From assembly GCA_030323885.1 (NCBI GenBank), contig JASIRB010000185.1:1-64000 (forward strand): DNA of 64,000 nt, in the 5' to 3' direction. The notes under the pieces are model-generated. The model saw only the letters and a program-made list of their open reading frames with translations. It was not told the DNA's origin and did no database searches. Position numbers and translations under genes: made by a program. This document shows, one piece after another, positions 1 through 11,073 of this stretch (its first letter is position 1; each line of letters opens with the position of its first letter). Origin of the DNA: Branchipolynoe longqiensis. Taxonomy: Eukaryota; Annelida; Polychaeta; Phyllodocida; Polynoidae.

Positions 1-700
1 TCTACATTAACTACTAAACCAACCAGGTTTGTACCATTTTAACTGGTGACGTTATGGTAGTTCATGTTAGCATTCACAATCATCAAGAGTTTATAACTTT
101 TCATGCAGTATTTACTGGTTTACAGCTAATTATGATGTGTCATAACATCGTTAGAACAATACAGTCATTGTTCTTTTGATATGCCACCCCTTGCCGAATG
201 GAGAGATGTTTGGCAGGAGCCATTTCATCGTCAGGATTTAGTTCCTGGGTTTCTCTAAGATTCCGCAATGGTTATTAGGCATACCTCCGAGTCCGGTAGT
301 ATGTTCTTCAACTTGTTGGCAATTAAAGCCACAGGTGGAAAAAGTTTACGGGACAGAGAGTGTGAGAGGAACCATTACACTGGTCCCTACCCCTCATTTG
401 GTTTTGGTTGGCTGTCCATACCGTTTACCTACGACACTTAAATTCCCACATGTCTGTGTTAAAAACGGTTTAAATACGGATTTAACACCATGGTCCACAC
501 TGGGTATAATAATGCTCTATTTACCCTTGTGATGTTTACCTCGAATAATAACTAAACTTTGGTTTTGGTATTTTTCCAGACTCCCCACCATGGCTATGAA
601 GCGGTGTAAAGCTGATGCTCAATGAAGACGAAGACTCACCATCACAGGTTCGAGAACAAAGGTCGCCAGAACGCGTCTGGTACAATTCAAATTAGAGGAG
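1..700. other. Region upstream of the DIRS-like element, no gene seen
   Basis: AT-rich sequence with no convincing coding frame. It abuts the Gag-like region, so it may contain the left terminal repeat and leader of the DIRS-like element, but no matching repeat is visible at the right side, where the element is truncated. The longest open frame (335-532) has no recognisable motif. Confidence 0.4.
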
Positions 701-1907
701 ATGCTCCCTGTGAGACCGAGCACTACTAAGGCTGCTAAGACTGCGACAGTTTCAGAAGAGTCTGAGTGGGAGGACTTTTCCGAGGATCAGATGAGGAGTC
801 CCCCCAGGAAGTGGTTGTGGTTGCGCGCAAACGAAAACACAAGAACAAAGAGCTTTCCTCTAATTGGGATGAGTTCACCAGGGCTTGTAAAAAGAAGCCA
901 CTGGTGAAGAAAAGTAAGAAAAAGAAATTGAAGAAGAGTAAGAAGAGCAAGTCTTCTTCTTCAGACTCATCGTCAGATTCATCGTTGACGAATTCCGACT
1001 CGGACACCCAGCGGGCGGGTAAATACACCAAGCTTAGGGTCAAGGTGGTCAAGAAGTGCAAGACACTTAAGAGAAAGATGATCTAGACCATCACCATGAT
1101 GAGGAAGACTATTCAGGGCCACTTCAATACTTTCAAGCCAGCGGAAGTCATTACGAAGCTGGCAGAAAAGTTCACGGGGATCAAGGGAATCCCGGAATCA
1201 GCGATCAAGGAGATGGACAGTGACGTTAAGTTGAGCGAGGACGGCAAGAAATTTGAAGGGGTCCTACACACCGTACACAAGGCGGTGTTGTCAGCTCTGG
1301 CAGCCATCACACCTACTGCGAATAGGATGATGACCGAGAACAAGTTCTAGTCCCTGTGTGAGGAAATGGACGGGGGGATTGTGCTGCTCACAGCGGCCAG
1401 CAATTTCCTCTCCTACAGATGGTTTGAGAATGTTTTCAAGAGGTCTGTACGGACCCTGGAAAAGGGGTAGCCAGGTCCAAGAAGGTGATGGACAATGATG
1501 GGAAGGAATATACGTTATTCCTGGGCCCCGGGCCAGTGAAAGGCAAGCCTTTGGACAAGACCAAGATGTTCGAAGGTCAACTCCAGTACTTGTTCAAACA
1601 AGTCGAGACCGGGACCAAATGCGGCAAACACATGGAAACCGAAAAAAAGAAATCTGGAGATGCGAATTCTGCCCGCTTCAAGAAGACGAGGCAGGATTTT
1701 CTAAGTCGTCAAACCGGATAGCGAGGAGGCCGGTTGAGGGCGAACTACGGCTATCAGGCCAGGGGAATGGGCCAGAGGCAGTCTTCGGCTGGAACGACGG
1801 GAACAGGCCCTTCAAGAGCGAGTTCACCCCCCAGAAACCATTCCCCCACCCAGGGAACAATTAGAGGTGGCAATGCAGACTCCAGTAAGCAAATTTATAG
1901 TGGGTAA
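701..1907 (+). pseudogene. Gag-like region of the DIRS-like element, broken
   Basis: The Gag-like product begins with an acidic stretch (701-790, SEESEWEDFSED), then shifts frame and continues at 766-1086 with a lysine-rich and serine/aspartate-rich segment. In the same frame, after a stop at 1084, follow 1096-1350 and a further part up to a stop at 1468. The frame then changes to 1485-1721 and, beyond a stop, to an Arg/Gly/Ser/Gln-rich tail ending at 1905-1907. That sums to roughly 400 residues, a plausible Gag length. No zinc knuckle is visible. Identification as Gag rests on position before the RT and on composition, not on a domain match. At least four stops and two frame changes make it a pseudogene. 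Confidence 0.7.
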
Positions 1908-3634
1908 TTTAAATAATTGCCTACCGGAATGGAACAACATTACGGATAATCTAGCTATTCTTAGCTTAGTGGGGTGCATGAGAATTCCACTCTTGCAAGA
2001 GCCTAGGCAAGATAGCATACCCTTTCCTTATCGTTTTGCTACTTCAGAACGGGAGGCAGTGAACGTTCAGGTTCACCAATTTTGTGAGAAAGGCATTATA
2101 GAACCAGCTCTTCATGAGCCTGGGGAATTTATTTCTAATATTTTCATGAGACCCAAGCAAAATGGAAATGTCAGACTAATTTTGGATTTAACAAGGTTAA
2201 ATAAATTAGTTGCGTATAAACATTTCAAAATGTTTTCACTAGAAACGGCTAGAGACTTAATAACTCAAGACTCTTGGCTAGCCAGTGTGGATCTCAGGGA
2301 TGCATACTATCCAGTACCAATTTATAAATCTGATTGCAAATATCTCAGGTTTTGTTGGAATGATAACCTTTATGAGTTTACCTGTATGCCTAACGGGCTA
2401 GCCTGTGCCCCACACATTTTCATGAGGTTGCTTAAACCTGTATTTTCCCACATGGCTAAGAAAGGACATGTTATGTTTCCGTATATTGATGACTCTTTTA
2501 TTGTGGCACAAACAAAACACCATTGTCAGAGCTATGTCAGACATTTAACAAATTAGGCTTCTATATACATGAAGCGAAATCAGTATTAACACCAACAAAG
2601 AAGTTAAAGTTTCTGTGATTCTTTATTGACACCACAGAAATTACCATATCGTTAACTGAACAAAAAGTTGATGAATTTACAACAACAGCAAACCAATTAT
2701 TACAATTGAACAAACCAAAGATAAGGCAAGTGTCAATACTAATAGGAATTATGATAGCTTATGCGTCAGCTATTCTTTACGGTAAGGCACATATTAAATC
2801 ACTAGAAATAGATTGGCTCATACTAAAGGGAATTTTAAACGGCCCATGACCATTTTGCCAGAACGTCTAGATGATATTATGTGGTGGCTAGCAGACATTA
2901 CGAATTCGCTCAACCCTATTAGAATGGGAGAACCCAATACTATGGTTACAACAGACGCTTCGCTAGAGGGTTGGGGGGCTTACAGAGTCCAACAGGCAAC
3001 AGGCGGTCGGTGGATGGAGGATGAAATCTCCGATCAAATAAATGTACTAGAGCTTAGGGCTATTTATCTAGAATTACATAGCCTAGTTCATCTACCTAAA
3101 AATCATGTAAAGGTGTTAACAGATAACAATTCAGATATGGCTTATGTACGTAATATGGGAGGGACTCGTTCCAAACCATGTAACCAGTTAACCAAATTAA
3201 TTTGGGACTGGGCAGAGGACATATGGCTAACGGTAGCACATATCCAAGGCAGTAAAAATACTTTGGCTGACAAGAAAAGTCTACATTTTCACGATCATCT
3301 AGAGTGGTCATTAAATCTGAGTATTTTTAACCAAATTTGTGATAAATGGGGCAAACCAGAAATTGACTTATTTGCATCACGCAACAATAGAAAGTTACCC
3401 AAATATGTATCTTGGCATCCAGAGCCAGAAGCTTGGAGGGTAGATGCATTTTCTCTGATTTGGAATAAAAATAAATTTTATTACATATTCCCACCATTCA
3501 GCATTATTAGCAGAGTGGCCAGGAAGATCAAGATGGATCACTCACACGCAGTACTGATAGTACCAGCATGGGACACGCAACTGTGGCTAGCGGCAGTAAC
3601 CTTAGCAGCAAAAGACATGCTCAGGTTTCCATGA
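1867..3634 (+). pseudogene. Reverse transcriptase-RNase H of the DIRS-like element, frameshifted
   Basis: The first open part (1867-2556) is a reverse transcriptase. The catalytic aspartate lies in VDLRDAYYPVPI (D142) and the YIDD box is at residues 206-209, with the CMPNGLACAP fold motif between them. The polymerase frame then shifts near 2535, continues to a TGA near 2617 and shifts again before the open part at 2813-3634. That part carries RNase H: TTDASLEGWGAY (D48), LELRA (E80), LTDNNSD (D104) and NTLAD (D153) supply the four acidic residues expected. It is followed by the segment EIDLFASRNN...PKYVSW, typical of DIRS-type pol proteins. The start at 2813 in the open frame is arbitrary because the real protein begins upstream. 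No function is expected today. Confidence 0.9.
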
Positions 3635-3674
3635 GAAAGGAACAACCTACAACATCAAGGACCACTGACAGTTC

Positions 3675-4112
3675 ATGGAGACGTGTCAACGAACCTCTTT
3701 TGGCATTCCTTTTTTAAGAAAACATTTAGAACAATATGGTTTAGACAAGATTACACAAAAAATACTTAGTTTACATACCTGGAGGAAAGGAATGGTGAAA
3801 TTATATACAAGTTATTTAAAGAAATGGGGACTTCATTGTCTGATTAAAGGAGTCAAGCCATTAAAACCAACAATAGCCCAAGTTGTAAGATTTCTAAGAA
3901 TATTAGAAGATGAGGGATTGGGATTTGGGGTGATTAATGCAGCAAGATGTGCACTTTCAATTATTCTATCGAGGGTAGATGGACAAACGATTGGAAAGCA
4001 TCAGTTAGTACACTGGTTTATTAGATCAGTGTATGAAAGAAGCCCACTGAAAGAAACCCATCCAAACCCAAGTATAATAGGTTATGGTGAGGGTTTGGGT
4101 GCTGCCATCTAA
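3675..4112 (+). pseudogene. Tyrosine recombinase (N-terminal part only) of the DIRS-like element
   Basis: This 145-residue open frame resembles the SAM-like core-binding half of DIRS tyrosine recombinases. It contains helices such as TWRKGMVKLYTSYLKKWG, followed by a segment ending in GFGVINAARCALS and the IGKHQLVHWF motif that precedes the catalytic domain. The catalytic half, with its Arg-His-Arg-Tyr residues, is missing: homology stops near residue 130 and the frame ends at 4112. The frame follows the RNase H part after about 40 bases, as expected for adjacent or overlapping pol and YR frames. Truncation here suggests a deletion or insertion joined the element to the sequence before R1 at about 4180. 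Confidence 0.82.
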
Positions 4113-4179
4113 TCTAATCACCAAGAACACATCTGTATCCAAAGAAAATTTAAGAAGCATCATAAAGTAATGTGATAGG

Positions 4180-4750
4180 CCACAGACGGCCACCCAGAAC
4201 TTGGCTTACATGCAGTAGACCCCGGGAAGAAGAAGGGACTATGATGTACGCTTCCAACCAGACATTTGCTATCCGGACCACACTTCATCCACACCTCTCT
4301 ATCTCCTTTCTGCTGGCCATGCTCCTCCTTGATAATGTTTGAAAAGAGTTCCAGGGGGGGGGGGGGAGCCCACAAGCATTTCACTTTTTACTCTTACTCT
4401 TTGGCTCGCCGGCTGGTCACCATAGAGCAAAGATACCAGGACCTGTACCTTATTGTTTCTCTCGCTTTGTTCTTGTTGCTGGAAACTGCTGAACCCACCT
4501 TTACCCGTCCCTTCCTCCTGAACCCTTGCTGCTGTTACTGGATACGAGTGCTCTGCTACTGCCGGACCGGACTGTTTCTGGGCTGCCCCAACGATCCGTC
4601 ATCAGATTGTTGTAAAGACATCCCCACCTTCTATAACTGTCCCACCTGAAGATTTATATTCAACCAGAAATTGGACCGATTTATCAGGGCCTTTCTATAT
4701 TGCAGCAGTTCTGCAGTCGGTAACCATCATAAGGTTATAAACAACCCCAA
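4180..4750 (+). repeat. R1 repeat, copy 1 (unidentified, next to the DIRS relic)
   Basis: This segment is shared with 33625-34050 (minus), 61840-62465 and 63680-64000. Common landmarks in order are TCCACACCTCTCTATC, CTCCTCCTTGATA, GAAAAGAGTTCC followed by a G-run, TTTCACTTT-TACTCTTACTCT, CTGGTCACCATAGAGCAAA, and near the end CAGTTCTGCAGTCGGTAACC. No coding frame is conserved between copies, and the open frames here are incidental. It is CT-rich and about 570 bp long. It could be the untranslated or terminal part of a retroelement, possibly of the DIRS itself, but that is only suggested by adjacency in this copy. Confidence 0.7.
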
Positions 4751-5600
4751 AAGCTTCCAACCATTTATTGTTTTGCTCACCGCGGTGTCCACAACCAAGT
4801 GTTCGCCCACTGACCAGCCAGATCCCATGTCACCTCTCAAACACACCTCACAGACACACACAAACACTCACACACAGGTTTACACACACAGACACATACA
4901 CACACAGATATACACACAGACACTCACATACAGACACGCACACACACCCACACACAGACCTGTTGGCTCACACCAACTGAAAGCGATACCAGACGAGGCT
5001 AGTTAGTTCTAGTGATGGAGGTGGAGGTGGAGGTGGTGGTGGAGTGGGCGTACCTCAACCAGCGCCTTTTCCGGTCATGCGCGGTACTACTATGTCACCC
5101 CTACCCTCTCACTCTCTACTCTCACCGTCACCGTCACCCTCCCCCCCCCCCCCCCCCCACCTCTCAGCCACACCACCACTCACCCCCAACCCTCGCTGAA
5201 AACTCTTAACTCCTAGCCCAGTCTTTGACTTACAAAGCAGATTAGCGAGTGCACCTGTACCGACCCTCTGCTTGGAGAGTAAGCCTCGCGCTGCCCGTCA
5301 TGGAGACAGAAAGAAGAGGGGGGGGGGGGGGGGGGTGAGAGCGGGGGCAGGTGGCGTGGCATGGACCAGGGTGCCTTTTTCCTCCCTCCCCCCCCCCCTG
5401 ACCCCTCCCACCTCACCCCCCCCCCATTACTCTGATCACTCCCCATCGGAAGCCAACTCCCGACCACATGTGCCTGCTTTCAGCGGTGCCCATTCAGTGC
5501 TGCAGATTTGCAGCCTTCAGCGCACCAATGCGACTGAAAACTCCCCAAAAACAACAACGGTGGGGAGGAATTGGGGATCCGAGAGTTGAACGCGCAGAGT
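4751..5600. other. Low-complexity stretch: CA-rich tract, poly-C and poly-G runs
   Basis: No gene seen. It holds an imperfect CA/CACACAGA tract (about 4845-4965), a GGTGGA-type tract (5015-5045), a poly-C run near 5140-5158 and a poly-G run near 5318-5334. Open frames here translate to proline or glycine runs. Confidence 0.75.
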
Positions 5601-5644
5601 TTTAGCTTGTAGCTGCGTGCGCATGCGCGTGCGCATAGAGTTTA

Positions 5645-6085
5645 AGGCCGTAATCGATTAACACGACCCGGGCGACTCGGGTCACCCGAGTCGTCAGAAT
5701 TTCAAATCGAACACCGCGAGTGGAGTCGACAAAAACACGTGCCGTGTGCAAAACGACCCGACGCCAGTAACCCACCTCTTGGCTGGGGTTGCTAGGAATG
5801 CCTGAGCTGGTACCTGTAGGATAACAGCTACCACTACAAGTTGTTTTAATGCTTTTTTTTAAATAATCCAGATTGTCAGCTTATACGATCCTAAAATACT
5901 TTATATCCTATTTTGCTGTACTTATATTGGTTATTAAAACAAATAATTAGGTTTTAGATTAAGCCACCATTTTTTCCACCCCGAGCGTGCAGAAGCTTAT
6001 TCGGTTATTTGACCCGAGTCTACAGGATGTGCGCATGCGCCAAAAAGTGGCTCGGGTGACCAGAGTCGATTAATCGATTACGCCC
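5645..6085. mobile_element. Foldback element FB5 with empty site nearby
   Basis: The left end GGCCGTAATCGATTAA is mirrored by TTAATCGATTACGCCC at the right. Both subterminal arms use the words GACCCG, CGACTCGGGT and CACCCGAG. It is flanked by TA on both sides (5643-5644 and 6086-6087). The host sequence around it, GCGCATAGAGTTTA|TGTGTGCATG, occurs uninterrupted at 6749-6770, so the insertion can be defined to the base. No coding capacity is seen, so it is a non-autonomous DNA element with TA duplication. Confidence 0.8.
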
Positions 6086-6224
6086 TATGTGTGCATGGCA
6101 TTTCTCCGCGCTGGGGAGACTGAGAAGTGTGTCGCAGCGAGGTAGGATCTTGGGCACATCGGCCGAGGGACACAACTCTTCTTCTTGTTTGACTGCATAA
6201 TTATTATTCCATCGACGCGTCAAT

Positions 6225-6716
6225 AGCCCTGTTTACACGGGCGATTTAAAACGCTTCATATGAAACCACTTGCCTAGATCGACTCACATTTGGCGTGTAA
6301 ACGCGACTCTGAGGTGTTTCAGGGCTGAATCGATTCATATGAAACGGTTCATCTATACCACCTCGCGAGGTAGTATAGATGAAGCGATTCAGCTGGTTCC
6401 CGGCAGTGTTAGGGCCCGATTAGGCTGAAATCTAGTGAATGTGATCATATTTAACAGAATTACATACTCAAATAATGAAATTTAATTAAATTAACCTTAA
6501 TTTCCAAGCGATATTAACGTAGCAGCTACATCTGCGTCGAATCGACGAGGGTAAACTAAACACATAGCAGTGCTCGCCGGCTACAGGCGCACCACAGGCT
6601 GCTGGTTCCCGGTCGCCGATACACTTTCAAACTCGCTCGTGTAAACGCACCACTACATCGCTTCATATAAATCGATTTGTCTAGATCGTTTCACAATTCC
6701 CAGTGTAAACATGGCT
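6225..6716. mobile_element. Foldback element FB3, copy 1
   Basis: Termini AGCCCTGTTTACACGGGC and CAGTGTAAACATGGCT are inverted, and the flanking AAT (6222-6224 and 6717-6719) is a 3-bp target duplication. The arms repeat words such as CGATTCATATGAAACG and AATCGATTT. Near the centre is a palindrome ACCACCTCGCGAGGTAGT. It has no coding frame. The AT-rich middle (about 6420-6530) is shared, inverted, with the copy at 60888-61441. Confidence 0.8.
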
Positions 6717-6730
6717 AATGTTGAGTTTAG

Positions 6731-6830
6731 GCATGCACATGCGCATGCGCATAGAGTTTATGTGTGCATGTCATTTCTCTGCGCTGGGGAGACTGAGAAG
6801 TGTGTTGCTGTTTGTGCAGGAAGTGGCTTG
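6731..6830 (+). repeat. Duplicate of 5600-5644 plus 6086-6140 (empty-site copy)
   Basis: The words ATGCGCATAGAGTTTATG and CGCTGGGGAGACTGAGAAGTGTG recur here without the FB5 insertion, so this is a local duplication older than that insertion. Confidence 0.75.
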
Positions 6831-7059
6831 AAGTGGAATTACATATATTCAGTCAGCAGTCCCGAGTCCGGATTGAACCCAGACCACTGTGGATTATCTA
6901 TGCACCCACCAGGTTTTTAATTGTTGCTTTATTATTTTGTTAATTATTAATTAATTTCCATTCAAAACTACATACACCAAGGAGTCGAGAAAATAACACA
7001 TACACAAGAAGCAACCACCGTTAATGAATGTGTTGTCTCTGCGCCTGTAGTCATCTAAT

Positions 7060-7350
7060 CTCTCTCTATCGATCTATCTATCTACCTATATGTTTATCTG
7101 TCTATCTATCAACTCACTCACTCATCCCTCTGCCTATCTAACTATCCATCCATCTCTCTCTCTATCTACCTATCTGTTTATCTGTCTATCTATCAACTCA
7201 CTCACTCATCCCTATGCCTATCTAACTATCCATCCATCTCTCTCTATCTACCTATCTGTTTATCTGTCTATCTATCAATTCACTCACTCATCCCTATGCC
7301 TATCTAACTATCCACCCATCTGTCTCTATATCTCTCTTTCTCTCTATATA
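7060..7350 (+). repeat. Minisatellite of CTAT/CATC words, period about 83
   Basis: Three units starting near 7089, 7171 and 7253 repeat the order TATCTGTTTATCTG, TCTATCTATCAA(C/T)TCACTCACTCATCC, CCTATCTAACTATCC. The open frame across it is an artefact of the repeat. Confidence 0.85.
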
Positions 7351-7360
7351 TATAGCTTAA

Positions 7361-7700
7361 CCGGATGCGGGTACTGAATCGGTAGAGCGTGGGCGTCCCA
7401 TGCCGGAGATCGGGAGTTTGATTCCCGTTCGAATCAAACCGATGACTTAAAAATTAATACTAGTCTTGTCGCTACCTAGCTTGGTGCTCGGCATTAATAG
7501 GATAGGACACGGACTGGTTAGCTCAGTGTCAGGATAATGTGACTCAGTGGGATATCGGGTCATGGTGCTGGTGGCCTGATTTCCCACTGGGGCAGCGCTA
7601 TAAAGTTGCCATGATTGCGTACTGTGACTATTCGGTAACCTTCCTGATATGACCTTAGATGTTGTCAGGATGTAAAACTCCAACAAGAATCCAACCAACT
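7361..7700 (+). mobile_element. S1 SINE, a-type head
   Basis: Defines family S1. A tRNA-like head with A-box-like and B-box-like parts (here GTACTGAATCGGTAGAGC and GTTTGATTCCC) is followed by a conserved body: AATGACTTA, a CTTGTCGCTACCTAGC-type block, GCATTAATAGGATAGG, ACTGGTTAGCTCAGTGTC, GATAATGTGACT, CACTGGGGCAGCGCTATAAA, and GATATGACCTTAGATGTT. It ends in a GTAAAAC(T)CCAACAA tail. Full copies are about 320-340 bp. The head is Pol III-type; no protein is encoded. It would depend on a LINE for movement. Confidence 0.88.
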
Positions 7701-7749
7701 AGCCATCCATATCTCTATATCTATATCTATCTCTCTTTCTCTGTATCTC

Positions 7750-7754
<5 letters not shown>

Positions 7755-7805
<51 letters not shown>

Positions 7806-8029
7806 ATATGTGATATATATATATACCACATTCACGTGGATTAATGCCCATGTGTGGGTTAACGCCCACGCCTCACTTGGCCAATATTTCGTAAACACCC
7901 ACTCCTTTAACGCCCATGTGTGGGTAAGCGCCCCCCCCCCCCCCCCCACCCCCCCCCCCCCCCCCCCCCCCTTCCCCCACACTCCAATTTAAACGCCCAG
8001 GGGCATTAACCCAACAAGAATACGGTATG

Positions 8030-8071
<42 letters not shown>

Positions 8072-8072
8072 C

Positions 8073-8115
<43 letters not shown>
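7755..8115. repeat. AT microsatellites and poly-C runs
   Basis: (TA)n at about 7756-7803 and 8028-8115 flank a stretch with poly-C runs at about 7929-7970. Small repeats of GCCCATGTGTGGGT occur between them. Tyr/Ile-alternating open frames are artefacts. Confidence 0.85.
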
Positions 8116-8119
<4 letters not shown>

Positions 8120-8550
8120 TTACCTATCTATACACAGGACACCGCCAAGCACAGACAGAAAGCAGTCTGGTAGGCCCGTACCATAATTAACGATGGATAA
8201 ACTTTTTCCTTTTTTTAACACTAAAAACAGAAATAACTGTGTTACAACGGATTTTAATCGTGCACATTAAAATGTGGTGCCGTTGGACATGCATGGATGG
8301 TATGTCTACCGGGACGTGTGTCCAGGACATGCATGGATGGTCTGTCTACCAGGACGTGTGCGCATAGCGTGTAATGTGTGTTCGAATTACACGTCTGCGA
8401 CCAGACTGGGCGTTTTCACCGATAGACACAGAGGGCGTCCAACTGCTGCTAGCTCGTGCACAGCGGCTGAGTGCGAAGCAGTGTGTGCCGAGCAACTTTG
8501 ATTGGACAGTTTGGGATCCGCGGTGGAGTGTTGTTGTTGGGTTTTTTTTC
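8116..8550. other. Spacer with a 40-bp direct repeat, no gene seen
   Basis: GGACATGCATGGATGGT...TCTACC starts at 8285 and again at 8325. Otherwise nothing recognisable is seen. Confidence 0.6.
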
Positions 8551-8852
8551 TTGAAGATTTATACTGCCTATCATGGATAAGTCTGAATAGACTTGTTTTC
8601 ACCATTATACAGTTTGTCGATAGAAAGCCCGAGCCTACACTTTTAACTACCCAAGGGATTTTTAAGCTCCCATACCACATAGACATGGTATGAGAGCAAC
8701 TGGCTTTTGATGACGCTGTAAGTTATAGACAGCGGTGGAAATCGAAATTGGCAGAGGTGGGAGCATGGGGAATCGAACCACCAACCTTCAGATTAGGAGT
8801 CCGACCTAGAAAAAAGTCAGACACTCTAACCACTCCACCACAGAGAACACCA
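8551..8852 (-). mobile_element. S2 SINE, copy 1
   Basis: Defines family S2. Read on the minus strand it starts GGTGTTCTCTGTGGTGGAGTG-like, then TGGTTAGAGTGTCTGAC, a long variable-arm-like insert, and GGTTCGATTCCCC, resembling a Ser/Leu-type tRNA head. A body follows with CACACCATGTCTATGTGG-type and TTAAAAATCCCTTGGG-type blocks, and it ends CTATCATGGATAAGTCTGAA-type then GGCAGTATAAATCTTCAAG. About 300 bp long. Strand is assigned from the head. Confidence 0.85.
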
Positions 8853-9987
8853 CTGTTGTTGTCGTTGTTGCTGGTGTTGTTTTTGGAACACTCCGATACC
8901 AACTCGAGGCTCCCGGAGAATGACGTGAGATCACCATTGTCGGAACACAAGGTGAGTATATGAATGCGGCGCTGGGTGTTAAATGATATTCTCTTACAAA
9001 TAATAAAGGCGTGATGAAATTAATAAGGGCGCGCAGTAAAAGGATGTCGATGCAGACTAATGTGGTTTTTTTTTTGTACTCTAACAAATGGTGTTTAACA
9101 GGTCTCATTCTACTGTTTATATACCCAAACATGTGCTGGGAGATTGTTAGCAAGTAGACATGGCTGTGGTATGCAGCTTTAAGTGTAAGTGTATATTCAT
9201 GGGTATGCGGGTATTGCAGTACCTCTGATACCTTAGGTGCTAAAATACCACAGGGAGTTTGACGCCCATGCCTTGCAAAGTTGTATACCACTGCCTTGTG
9301 GTACAGGTTCTTGAAAGAACCAAAGGGAGCAAACCCTAACAGAAAACCATATTACCGTGACAGTATTAAGGGGGGTGATGAATGGAGCTCCCAACATCTC
9401 CCGTCCAGGTACTGCAGGGACAAATAGTTTGGGCCTGTATTGACGTGTTCTTACCGTTGTGAGATCTTTATTTGCTCCCAGGGAGAGTGTCGCTAGTAAC
9501 TTGCAAAAGCCAGCAGCACTTCAACATTTTGCAAGCAGCTTTTATGAAATGTACAACCGCATGAAATAACATCATTTTCACAGCAGAGAGCTAAATGGAG
9601 AGCGGCAGTTAAGTAATGAAAGCATTGCGAGTGACAGCATCATGATGATGATGATATTGTATAAATTGCGGGCAAAATCCTCCAGGGGGCACTTTGGTCC
9701 CCCCAGTTCACCCAGTTAGCTATGCAACATGGACCTATGAACATATATGTGAGCAAAGGGGTGAAGGGGGGGGGGGCAACATTGTGCTGAAAATCAAAAT
9801 ATAACATAGCACAAATTACATTACAGAAGGGTAAATAGAACTGGTAAGATTGCATGTAGATTCACCCAAATTCAACATGCACCCCCCCCCCCCTTCTCTC
9901 ACCACTCATCCTCCCTCTCCAACAACTCCACTCTACCTAACACCCCAGCCCCCCGCCCCAACCCCCCGTACAGACAGTACTTCACCC
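8853..9987. other. Spacer without recognised gene
   Basis: Includes a GATGATGAT run near 9643-9655 and G- and C-runs near 9766-9776 and 9884-9893. Nothing else is supported. Confidence 0.5.
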
Positions 9988-10314
9988 AACCGGGCGCCGT
10001 GGCCGAATCGGAAGAGCTCGAACCTCGCGTGCGGGAGATTGGGAGTTTGGTTGCCGGTCGAGTCAAATCAATGACTTATAAAATTGATACTTGTTGCTTC
10101 CTAGCCTGGCGCTTGGCATTAATAGGATATGGTAATGACTGGTTAGCTCAGTGTCAGGGTATTGTGACTGAGTAGGATATTGGGTCATGGTGGCCTGATT
10201 TCCCAGTGGGGCAGCACTATAAAGTCACCATGAGTGTGCACTGTCACAAGAGGGTCCTGTCATTGATATGACCTTACATGTTGTGAGGACGTAAAACTCC
10301 TACAACCAACCAAC
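9988..10314 (+). mobile_element. S1 SINE, a-type head
   Basis: Full-length copy; head CGGGCGCCGTGGCCGAATCG, B-box-like GGTTGCCGGTCGAGTC, body and CCTACAACCAACC tail present. Confidence 0.88.
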
Positions 10315-10545
10315 CTACCTCACCCCCCCCCCACACACACACACACTACCACTGTGCACATAACTCCGCCTTGGATTTCTGCAAAAAGCAGACTAGACCA
10401 GTTGCACTGCTCCCATTTTTAGTTCTGAAGGCAGGGTAGTGGAGTGTGGTGTGTGGTGAGGGGAGATGGGGGGGGGGGGTGCAAGAGAGGCGTAAATAAG
10501 GCTAGCTGTATCTTCTATGTACACATGTAAATCCATTTACATATA

Positions 10546-10660
10546 TACAGTAAAACCTCTCTAACCGACCACCTCCACAGATCGACCACTCCCCTTTATC
10601 GATCGCTTTATTTGGCTCCCAACAATACCATTGTAACCATGTTCTAACTCCTTGAGCCAA
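10546..10660 (+). mobile_element. pogo/Tigger-like MITE fragment
   Basis: ACAGTAAAACCTCTCTAACC followed by GACCACCT matches the general form of pogo-type termini. The interior ATCGCTTTATTTGG and AATACCATTGTAA is shared, inverted, with 25698-25848. The right terminus is missing because the S1 copy starts at about 10663. Confidence 0.65.
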
Positions 10661-10662
10661 CA

Positions 10663-10986
10663 CCAGACGGGATGGCCGAATGAGTTAGAGCGTCCGTCTC
10701 TCATGCTGGTAGATCGTGGGGTCGAACCCTGGTCGAGTCAAACCAATGACTTAAAAAATTGATACTTGTCGCTTCCTAGCCAGGCGCTCGGCATTATTAG
10801 GATAGGACAAGGACTGGTTGGCTCAGTGTCAGGATAATGTCACTGAGTGGGATACCAGGTCATGGTGCTGGTGGCCTGGTTTTCCAGTGGGACAGCACTA
10901 TAAAGTGGCCATGAGTGCGCACTGTCATAAGTTGGTACCCGTCCTGATATGACCTTAGATGTTGTTAGGACATAAAACAACAACAA
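10663..10986 (+). mobile_element. S1 SINE, b-type head
   Basis: Defines the b-type head: ACGGGATGGCCGAATGAG, TTAGAGCGTCCGTCTC, then a TGGTAGATCGTGGGGTC segment. The body is the same as in a-type copies. Tail CATAAAACAACAACAAAA. Confidence 0.88.
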
Positions 10987-11073
10987 AATTAGTTTCGAAC
11001 ATCTTATGCTTGTATCGGATTTTACAACTTCAAGCAATAATATATTTTGTTTAAACACTTAAATACTTTTCCC

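Larger units (their letters stand above)
701..4112 (+). mobile_element. Decayed DIRS-like tyrosine-recombinase retrotransposon, 3' truncated
   Basis: The order Gag-like ORF, reverse transcriptase, RNase H, a DIRS-type post-RNase H domain and a partial tyrosine recombinase is the layout of the DIRS order of retrotransposons, which integrate with a recombinase instead of a DDE integrase. All parts are on the plus strand, with the gag and pol frames overlapping at 1867-1907. The element is dead. The gag part has several in-frame stops and frame changes, the RT part has a frameshift near 2535 and a TGA near 2617, another frame change lies near 2820, and the recombinase ends before any catalytic residue. 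Terminal repeats were not found. Whether it is DIRS1-like or Ngaro-like needs a phylogeny; the RT and post-RNase H segments fit both. Confidence 0.88.
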
